Source: CBDUQI01 sp965369325 (GTDB lineage Bacteria; Pseudomonadota; Gammaproteobacteria; Steroidobacterales; JBCBZW01). Taken from it: a stretch of 5,902 nt of DNA. The DNA is taken from the NCBI GenBank assembly GCA_965369325.1, contig CBDUQI010000290.1, positions 1 to 5,902 of the forward strand, given 5' to 3'. Below, piece after piece: positions 1 to 4,641 of this stretch; positions within the stretch are counted from its first letter, which is position 1, and the number at the start of each line of letters is the position of its first letter. A model generated the notes under the pieces. It ran no database searches and was not told the origin of the DNA. It saw nothing but the letters and a program-made list of their open reading frames with translations. A program made the translations under genes and the position numbers.

Positions 1-145
1 GGTCCCACGCGCGACCGAACACTGCTGCAATTCAAAACACGCCGATGCGAGGCTGCCCGCATTCTACGATGAGCCTTGGGGTACGGTGCCGATTCGAAAG
101 CTGGGGCAAAAAACACAAACTAGAGAAACGGGGTGGGTATCCTGG

Positions 146-176
146 CGAGCCGTTATTATGGCTCGGTTTTCTATTT
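146..176 (+). terminator. Probable intrinsic terminator, plus strand
   Basis: CGAGCC (146-151) and GGCTCG (160-165) make a perfect 6-base-pair GC-rich stem around an AT-rich 8-base loop. A T-rich tail (TTTTCTATTT, 167-176) follows on the plus strand only. This fits the end of a plus-strand transcript coming from beyond the left edge. I cannot identify the gene it would serve; short open frames from the edge end at 70-72, 177-179 and 225-227, and none looks like a known protein. Confidence 0.45.
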
Positions 177-306
177 AACGCCAGCATTATTGGCTTATTA
201 GATAAAGCATTTTTCCCAAATCGGTAACGCAGGGTACGCATCGGCCGTAAGGTGAATTGCTTGTCGCCAGATAGCGACGGTATGCTTTACTTACTACTCA
301 CCTAAG

Positions 307-319
307 CGCCCCGAGGGCG
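307..319 (-). terminator. Short GC hairpin downstream of the TPR gene
   Basis: CGCCC and GGGCG pair perfectly around a 3-base loop, about 70 bases after the TPR stop codon. On the minus strand CTTAGG follows rather than a T-run, so it is at best a weak terminator or a 3'-end stabilising hairpin. Confidence 0.2.
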
Positions 320-388
320 AAACACAGGCATTCGAACCGGACGGTATGGTGCGGGCCAGCAACCGCTTGAATGGCATCAGGCCGGGCG

Positions 389-2032
389 TTAATTCGTCTC
401 ATCGTAGTAGGCTGCGACACCAATTTGGGTGAGTAACTGGCGAAACCGTGGGTCTGTCGTGAGTGGTTGTATCAGCGGATCGACGCCAATGCTGAGCATG
501 CCGGCATCACGTTCCAGCAGTGCCCGATCAAGCCATTCGAATGCGTGTTCAACATCGCCGCGTTGTGCGTAAACTTGTGCGACCTGATAACCCCAAGCTT
601 GGCCGTGCTCGACGATCAACATGTCCAGTGTGGTTTGTGCGGCGTCCGTTTGTCCGCCCGCGTGCAGTGCGATGGAACGCCCGGTAAGCGACAACGGTAT
701 GTGCGGCTCCCGCTCGAACGCTGCCAGCGCGGCTGTCGGCTCGCCTTGCGCCAGATGAATACAGCCAAGATTAAAGTGGCTGGACAAAAATGCGGGATCC
801 AGCTCAATGGTCTTGCGGAGAATGCGTGCCGCCTCGTCATAGCGACCGGCGCAGTACAGCAATGCGCCGAGCAATCGGTTGTGGATGAGCGCCATCGGAT
901 CCAGCCTTAACGCTTCGCGCTGTGCTTCAAGCGCGGGTGCTAATCGACCGACAAAAGTAAGGAACCGTGCGTGCATAGCCTGAGCACTCGGGCTGGAGGG
1001 GTTCAACTGCACCGCGCGTTCCAGGTGTTGTTGAGTTTCTTCCCAATCCCAATCGCAGTACATCAGCAAGCGCGCTTGGCAGATGTGTCCGTCTACGTTG
1101 TTCGAATCTAACTCAAGTACAGTGGCGGCGGCTTTGCGTGCATGTTCATACCAACCGCGATCGTCCCCTTCGATCGCAAGCGCCGTGCTGGCATCGGCGA
1201 TGCCAGCATGCGCGGCAGTTAACTGTGGCTCCAATGCCAACGCTTCACGATAGGCATCGATGGCTTGCAGATAACCCGCGTGAGTGCGTTTGTTCCAGAA
1301 AAATCGACCACGCAGGTAGGCGTTGTATGCATCGCCATTCTCGCTCACCTTGGCGCCGCTGCGCCCGAGAAGTTTGACTTTGAGTTTGGCGGCGACAGTG
1401 GCGGCGATTTCGTCTTGCACTTTCAACATGTCGTCCAACTCGCGGTTAAACGTTTGCGACCACAGGTTAAAACCGCTTTCCACATCGATCAGTTGCACCG
1501 CGATGCGTACGAGGTTTTTTACTTTGCGAACGCTGCCTTCCAGCAGTGTTTTTACACGCAGCTCTCGTCCGATGGTCTCGATGTCGCCGGTGTGGCCTTT
1601 AAAGTGGAAACAAGAGGTGCGTGCCGGAACGTGCAACTCGGGAATGCTGACCAGCGTGTTAAGTATCTCTTCGGATAGCCCGTCGGAAAAGTACTCGTTC
1701 TCGGGGTCGTTGCTTAAGTTGGCGAACGGTAGCACCGCCAACGAGACCTTCGCAGTGCGCGCGCTGGCGTCGCTGTTGCCTGCCACCGCTGGTGTGGCGG
1801 GCAGATCTTCTTTTTTTAAACCCTGCGGCGTGAACTGAAAGAACCAGGAGATCACCACGGCGATCGGGAACCCGAGCAGCAGTGCCAGCGTGAATACCTT
1901 CAGCACCCAGTCAGGTGCCTCGAAAGTAGGCAATAAAATAGCGGCGACCTGAAGCAACAGCCATCCAACAACCGCATACGAAAGGGCGGCGCTGGGCACC
2001 TTGCGCCGCCTTAATTCTGAAAAGAAGGACAC
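389..2032 (-). CDS. Membrane-anchored TolB-like/TPR protein (adenylate-cyclase-associated type, no cyclase domain)
   Basis: This 547-residue protein belongs to a large family of inner-membrane proteins that join a TolB-like domain to TPR repeats. Its members are often labelled adenylate cyclase by association with cyclase-fused relatives, but no cyclase catalytic domain is present. It opens with the family signature FFSELRRRKV (3-12), then two membrane helices at about 15-35 and 43-66 with the motif TPQGLKKE (68-75). The TolB-like domain spans about 95-222, with SLAVLPFANLS (97-107), EYFSDGLSEEILN (113-125), ARTSCFHFKG (137-146), KTLLEGSVRK (161-170) and VQDEIAATV (205-213). TPR-like helices follow from about 232 to 505, and VDPLIQPLTTDPRF (517-530) closes the protein as in relatives. 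It presumably acts as a scaffold for protein partners; which ones cannot be told. The GTG at 2030-2032 has AGGA five bases upstream (2038-2041), and a sigma-70-like promoter lies about 30 bases further up. It is on the flagellar-operon strand but probably transcribed separately. Stop TAA is at 389-391. Confidence 0.88.
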   Translation of the reverse strand: MSFFSELRRRKVPSAALSYAVVGWLLLQVAAILLPTFEAPDWVLKVFTLALLLGFPIAVVISWFFQFTPQGLKKEDLPATPAVAGNSDASARTAKVSLAVLPFANLSNDPENEYFSDGLSEEILNTLVSIPELHVPARTSCFHFKGHTGDIETIGRELRVKTLLEGSVRKVKNLVRIAVQLIDVESGFNLWSQTFNRELDDMLKVQDEIAATVAAKLKVKLLGRSGAKVSENGDAYNAYLRGRFFWNKRTHAGYLQAIDAYREALALEPQLTAAHAGIADASTALAIEGDDRGWYEHARKAAATVLELDSNNVDGHICQARLLMYCDWDWEETQQHLERAVQLNPSSPSAQAMHARFLTFVGRLAPALEAQREALRLDPMALIHNRLLGALLYCAGRYDEAARILRKTIELDPAFLSSHFNLGCIHLAQGEPTAALAAFEREPHIPLSLTGRSIALHAGGQTDAAQTTLDMLIVEHGQAWGYQVAQVYAQRGDVEHAFEWLDRALLERDAGMLSIGVDPLIQPLTTDPRFRQLLTQIGVAAYYDETN

Positions 2033-2067
2033 TAATTTCCTGCTGACATAACTTACCGGGCGCCGCT

Positions 2068-2096
2068 AGTATGAGGATACTCTGGGGTAAGCTCAA
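2068..2096 (-). promoter_or_regulatory. Candidate sigma-70 promoter of the TolB-like/TPR gene
   Basis: On the minus strand, TTGAGC (2091-2096, four of six matches to TTGACA) and CATACT (2068-2073, four of six matches to TATAAT) are separated by exactly 17 bases. Transcription would start near 2061, about 29 bases before the GTG start and just ahead of its AGGA ribosome site. Spacing and position are right, but the match is only moderate and I see no extended -10. A site of this quality can arise by chance. Confidence 0.38.
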
Positions 2097-2098
2097 CC

Positions 2099-2112
2099 CG
2101 CATACGCATGCG
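2099..2112. repeat. Inverted repeat just upstream of the candidate promoter
   Basis: CGCAT, a 4-base loop ACGC, then ATGCG form a 14-base inverted repeat. It lies two bases beyond the proposed -35 box (2091-2096) of the TPR gene. The position would suit an operator or activator site, but short palindromes are common in GC-rich DNA, so the role is a guess. Confidence 0.25.
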
Positions 2113-2164
2113 CGGACAGCGTGATACGCCAGCCAGCGCAGGTAACGCTCATGCGCGCTACGTT

Positions 2165-2182
2165 ATGTCGCCCTGACGACAT
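2165..2182 (-). terminator. Weak hairpin after the flagellar operon
   Basis: ATGTCG and CGACAT form a perfect 6-base-pair stem around a 6-base loop, starting about 35 bases after the DUF2802 stop. Outer GCGCG/CGCGC arms could extend it across an unequal bulge. No T-run follows on the minus strand, so it is not a classical intrinsic terminator. It may be an mRNA 3'-end hairpin or chance. Confidence 0.2.
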
Positions 2183-2216
2183 CGCGCGGGTGATTGTCGC
2201 CGGCGCGGATGGCGGG

Positions 2217-2639
2217 CTAGTTGCGGTGCAGACTGGTGACCAGTTCGGCCTCACCGCGACTAAGGCCGCAGGTCTGCACCAGCTGATTGGCGTCAAACCC
2301 CTGCTGCACCAGCGAGATCGCCTGCTCATACATATTAGGGGCTTGGCGTGCCTGCGGCAGCTGTGACATCTGCCCCTGGCGTTCACGCATCTTGGTTAGC
2401 TGGCGGTGCGTGTGGGCCACTGCCTGCTCAATGTCATTGCGATTTCTAATCAGGCTTTTGACGTCCATTGAGGCAGTGTTCGCCAGCCGTTCCATATGAG
2501 CGATGCGCTGTAGCATGCGGCGGTATTGGCGGCGCACGGTGCACAGCGCGATCAGGCCGGCGATGATCAACAGTGCACCGGCAATGACCAGCAGCAATGG
2601 GATCATCAGATTGTCCGGCAGGGTGCTAAGCGTATTCAT
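2217..2639 (-). CDS. DUF2802 single-pass membrane protein of the flagellar/chemotaxis cluster
   Basis: This is a small protein of the DUF2802 family, whose members sit at the end of flagellar/chemotaxis clusters in Gammaproteobacteria (PA1465 type in Pseudomonas); no firm function is known. The ATG at 2637-2639 gives 140 residues. A longer frame reaches back to 2765, but I chose the inner ATG because AAGGA (2647-2651) lies seven bases before it and because a membrane segment follows at once. The order is: short N-terminus, hydrophobic helix at about 12-35 (IPLLLVIAGALLIIAGLIAL), Arg-rich stop-transfer RRQYRR at 36-41, a probable coiled coil at 42-92, and the family's C-terminal block at 103-139 with QAISLVQQGFDANQLVQTCGLSRGEAELV. 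The last part resembles a small helix-turn-helix. The bulk should face the cytoplasm. Its start overlaps the end of the 70-codon ORF by 14 bases, so translational coupling is likely. The cheW and parA genes that usually stand just before it are absent. Confidence 0.88.
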   Translation of the reverse strand: MNTLSTLPDNLMIPLLLVIAGALLIIAGLIALCTVRRQYRRMLQRIAHMERLANTASMDVKSLIRNRNDIEQAVAHTHRQLTKMRERQGQMSQLPQARQAPNMYEQAISLVQQGFDANQLVQTCGLSRGEAELVTSLHRN

Positions 2640-2838
2640 CCACAATTCCTTCGTCTTCTCGCTCAACCGGTGTTTGGTGTTGTTTGTTGGCAGGCACTTG
2701 GTGCTCGCTCGTGTCGGGCCGTGCCTGCGGATCACCTCGTTTGGGTTGATCCCCGGTGCTGGCACTGCGGGAGGTTTGCTTGCGCGTCACGCGCGTCGGC
2801 ACCCGGATAGGCGCACCGACAAGGTTGTCAATGCTCAT
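2626..2838 (-). CDS. Unknown 70-residue polar protein between fliA and the DUF2802 gene
   Basis: I do not recognise this protein. It starts at an ATG (2836-2838) with AGGTGA four bases upstream (2843-2848) and stops at TAG 2626-2628. Operon position supports it: it fills the gap after fliA (22 bases) and overlaps the next start by 14 bases. The 70 residues are mostly polar, with many Pro, Gln, Arg, Thr, Asp and Glu. There is no Cys, Trp or Phe, and Tyr69 is the only aromatic residue. I see no signal peptide or membrane segment, so it is probably a disordered cytoplasmic protein. A short N-terminal head (SIDNLVGAP) is followed by a basic stretch (RVPTRVTRK, 12-20) and an acidic C-terminus (EREDEGIVDEYA, 59-70). 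The place beside fliA recalls anti-sigma FlgM, but FlgM is usually 90-100 residues with C-terminal helices that I cannot see here. A non-coding spacer is possible but less likely, given the ribosome site and the overlap. Confidence 0.62.
   Translation of the reverse strand: MSIDNLVGAPIRVPTRVTRKQTSRSASTGDQPKRGDPQARPDTSEHQVPANKQHQTPVEREDEGIVDEYA
2647..2651 (-). promoter_or_regulatory. Ribosome binding site that fixes the DUF2802 start, inside the upstream ORF
   Basis: AAGGA on the minus strand lies seven bases before the ATG at 2637-2639. It falls inside the Glu-Gly codons (GAA GGA) near the end of the 70-codon ORF. It favours the 140-residue product over the longer frame opening at 2765. Confidence 0.6.
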
Positions 2839-2860
2839 GCTGTCACCTGCTTGGTTGGCG

Positions 2861-3673
2861 TTATTTCACCTTTGCCTGGTTGGTATTTTTGCGTGCCAGC
2901 GCGCCACGTGGGTCGCGGGTTTTCGCCCGCCTTTCAGTCACCGCCTGCGCGCCGGTCCATGCGGTCAGTCGCGCCCGCAGACGGATCAGGGCCTGACCGT
3001 GAATCTGGCACACACGCGATTCGCTAACTCCTAGCACTTCGCCGATTTCACGCAAGTTCAGTTCATCGTCGTAGTACAGTGACATCACCAGTTTTTCGCG
3101 CTCCGGCAACCGATCAATCTCATCCACCAACGCCTGCATAAAGCTGGATTCCTGCAGCGCCTCTAACGGCCCGCCGCTCGCCTCACGCATGGCGTGGGAG
3201 AAGCTGGGGTCATCGGCGGCCAGGCTGTCCAAGCTGCACATGCGGCTTGAGGCGGCGTCTTGCATCAAGTTGTGGTAGTCGGTGAGCGATATCTGCATCG
3301 CCTTGGCAATGTCCTGATCGCGTGCGTCGCGCCCGGTATCGTTCTCGATGACACTCACCGCTTTGGTGAGTTCGCGCAGGCGCCGGTGCACAGAACGCGG
3401 CGTCCAGTCGAGTTTGCGTACTTCATCCAGCATGGCACCGCGAATGCGGATGCCGGCAAAGGTTGAGAAGTTGGCGCCGCCAGTGCTGGAGTAATTGCCA
3501 GCCGCCTCCAGCAAACCGATCATGCCCGCTTGGATAAGATCTTCCACCTCCACATTGGGCGGCAGACGGGTGATCAAATGGTAGGCAATGCGCTTGACCA
3601 GGCTGGCGTGCTCAAGCACCAGCTCCTCGGTAGTCATTTCCGCAACGGGTGTTTTTTCGTCTTGCGCTGTCAT
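2861..3673 (-). CDS. fliA: FliA, flagellar sigma factor sigma-28
   Basis: FliA is the alternative sigma factor that directs RNA polymerase to late (class IV) flagellar and chemotaxis promoters. It is held in check by FlgM until the hook is complete. The product is 270 residues. Region 2 runs from about 16 to 90: LVKRIAYHL, then DLIQAGMIGLLEA at 45-57, FSTFAGIRIRGAMLDE at 69-84 and the RKLDWTPR signature at 86-93. Region 3 spans about 94-170. Region 4 has LPEREKLVMSLYY at 189-201 and the helix-turn-helix LREIGEVLGVSESRVCQIH at 207-225. The sigma-28 fold ends near residue 240, and a basic 30-residue tail follows. The ATG at 3671-3673 is backed by AAAGG five bases upstream (3679-3683). The gene sits 19 bases after fleN and 22 bases before a 70-codon ORF. 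The usual downstream cheY is missing. The assignment is firm; only the tail is unusual. Confidence 0.97.
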   Translation of the reverse strand: MTAQDEKTPVAEMTTEELVLEHASLVKRIAYHLITRLPPNVEVEDLIQAGMIGLLEAAGNYSSTGGANFSTFAGIRIRGAMLDEVRKLDWTPRSVHRRLRELTKAVSVIENDTGRDARDQDIAKAMQISLTDYHNLMQDAASSRMCSLDSLAADDPSFSHAMREASGGPLEALQESSFMQALVDEIDRLPEREKLVMSLYYDDELNLREIGEVLGVSESRVCQIHGQALIRLRARLTAWTGAQAVTERRAKTRDPRGALARKNTNQAKVK

Positions 3674-3692
3674 GGTTACCTTTGGGGTACTG

Positions 3693-4637
3693 CTATGCGG
3701 TGTTCAGAGTGCTGATCGGCCCGGGCAATTCCCCGCAAACCGCTGCGGGTGGCAGGGTTGGATGGTTGCGTGTGGCGGGGTCCGCCGCGATCGATTGGCT
3801 TGCGATCAACCGCTCGGCAAAAAATTCCAACTGTCCCTTCGATCCGCTGGGCGCTACCCAACGCTGAATGTGCCCAGCCAATTTCTGGAACGCGGCTGCC
3901 GCGCGCGAAGAAGGGTATAACTCCACCACCGGCGACTGACGTTGAATGGCCTTGCGTACATAGGTGTCATTCGGAATGTTCGCGATGTGCTCCAGGGTAA
4001 CGTTTAGAAAGCGGTCACTGACTTTTGCGATCTTGGCGAACAACGCTTTGCCGTGGTCGTCGTTGCGCGTCATGTTGGTCAGCACTTTAAAGCGTGGTAC
4101 CCGAAAGTCACGGCTGAGTACCTTGATCAGCGCGTACGCATCGGTGATCGAGGCGGGTTCGTCGCATAACGTCACCACCACCTGCTGCGCAGCCTGGCTG
4201 AAGGAGGCTACGCTGTCGCTGAGCCCGGCCGCCGTATCGATAATCAACACGTCGATGCTGCGGGTGAGCTCGCTAAATGCATGTATCAGTCCGGCGTTTT
4301 CCTGCGGGCTGAGTTCTGCCATACGTTTGTTACCCGAAGCTGCGGGCACCACGCAGACACCACTGGGCCCGTCGAGGATAATGTCCTCAAGCGCACACCG
4401 GCCCTCCAGTACGTCGCTTAGGTTGTACTGCGGGTGCAATCCCAGCACCACGTCCAGATTGGCCAGACCCAGATCGGCGTCCAGCAGCATCACCCGTTGG
4501 CCCTGTTTGGCGAGCGCGATGGATAAGTTGGCTGAGATAGTGGTTTTACCGACGCCGCCTTTACCGCTGGTGACCGCTATTACCTTGACGGCTTGCGCGG
4601 CCGTCATCTGGCGAAGTCCGCTTGCCTGATCGTTCAT
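3693..4637 (-). CDS. fleN: FleN/FlhG, MinD-type ATPase controlling flagellar number
   Basis: This is a ParA/MinD-family ATPase that restrains flagellar number, by acting on FlhF and, in Pseudomonas, on the master regulator FleQ. The product is 314 residues. It has a DQASGLR stretch at 3-9, matching the DQAxxLR motif by which FlhG stimulates FlhF GTP hydrolysis. The deviant Walker A SGKGGVGKTT is at 24-33, with signature lysine K26 and catalytic-loop lysine K31. LLDADLGLANLD is at 51-62, Walker B IIDTAAG at 132-138 and DEPASITDAYALIK at 159-172. LEFFAERL at 270-277 is the start of an amphipathic helix, as expected for a MinD-like membrane-targeting segment. About 35 Pro/Ala-rich residues follow this helix; the Pseudomonas protein is about 280 residues, so the tail is extra. 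The ATG at 4635-4637 has GGAG nine bases upstream, inside the flhF end, and keeps the DQAxxLR motif, so this start is preferred. The gene lies between flhF (4-base gap) and fliA (19-base gap), in one operon. Confidence 0.96.
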   Translation of the reverse strand: MNDQASGLRQMTAAQAVKVIAVTSGKGGVGKTTISANLSIALAKQGQRVMLLDADLGLANLDVVLGLHPQYNLSDVLEGRCALEDIILDGPSGVCVVPAASGNKRMAELSPQENAGLIHAFSELTRSIDVLIIDTAAGLSDSVASFSQAAQQVVVTLCDEPASITDAYALIKVLSRDFRVPRFKVLTNMTRNDDHGKALFAKIAKVSDRFLNVTLEHIANIPNDTYVRKAIQRQSPVVELYPSSRAAAAFQKLAGHIQRWVAPSGSKGQLEFFAERLIASQSIAADPATRNHPTLPPAAVCGELPGPISTLNTA

Positions 4638-4641
4638 GGCG

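Larger units (their letters stand above)
1..388. other. Stretch without a convincing gene
   Basis: No frame here gives a protein I recognise, and the DNA is more AT-rich around 100-240 than the neighbouring genes. It holds a plus-strand terminator-like hairpin (146-176), a GTCGC/GCGAC hairpin (263-278), a GC hairpin (307-319) and a 9-base direct repeat GACGGTATG (276-284 and 340-348). A 60-codon plus-strand ORF (45-227) has a hydrophobic stretch LLWLGFLFNASIIGLL but no clear ribosome site, and the terminator hairpin lies inside it. The stretch most likely separates two converging transcripts. Confidence 0.55.

Noticed and set aside
45..227. A 60-codon plus-strand ORF with a hydrophobic stretch
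   Set aside because: It has no convincing ribosome site, no family resemblance, and a terminator-like hairpin lies inside it.
257..286. Plus-strand promoter-like TTGCTT, 18 bases, TATGCT
   Set aside because: It points into the antisense strand of the TPR gene, has a hairpin in the spacer and no gene to serve; the match is weak.
300..388. tRNA-like motif GTTCGAATGCC on the minus strand (near 327-338)
   Set aside because: The flanking bases do not form a T-arm stem, and no acceptor or anticodon arm could be found at the proper distance.
1..388. Sigma-28 (FliA) promoter or cyclic-di-GMP riboswitch in the left gap
   Set aside because: CCGATG pieces occur, but without the TAAA box at 11-base spacing; the conserved riboswitch bases are not present.
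467..910. A 147-codon plus-strand ORF, with further plus-strand ORFs at 1265-1678 and 1323-1838, opposite the TPR gene
   Set aside because: They are mirror frames of the TolB-like/TPR gene, which has strong family motifs along its full length.
389..2032. Calling the TPR protein an adenylate cyclase
   Set aside because: No class III cyclase catalytic domain is present; only membrane helices, a TolB-like domain and TPRs are visible.
2626..2838. Calling the 70-codon ORF flgM (anti-sigma-28)
   Set aside because: It is shorter than usual FlgM and lacks the C-terminal sigma-binding helices; the place beside fliA alone is not enough.
2503..3027. A 174-codon plus-strand ORF crossing the end of fliA, the 70-codon ORF and the DUF2802 start
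   Set aside because: It is antisense to three genes with good ribosome sites and has no recognisable motif.
3964..4629. A 221-codon plus-strand ORF opposite fleN
   Set aside because: It lies wholly antisense to a clear fleN gene, has a Ser/Ala/Thr-rich composition typical of reverse frames in GC-rich coding DNA, and shows no domain.
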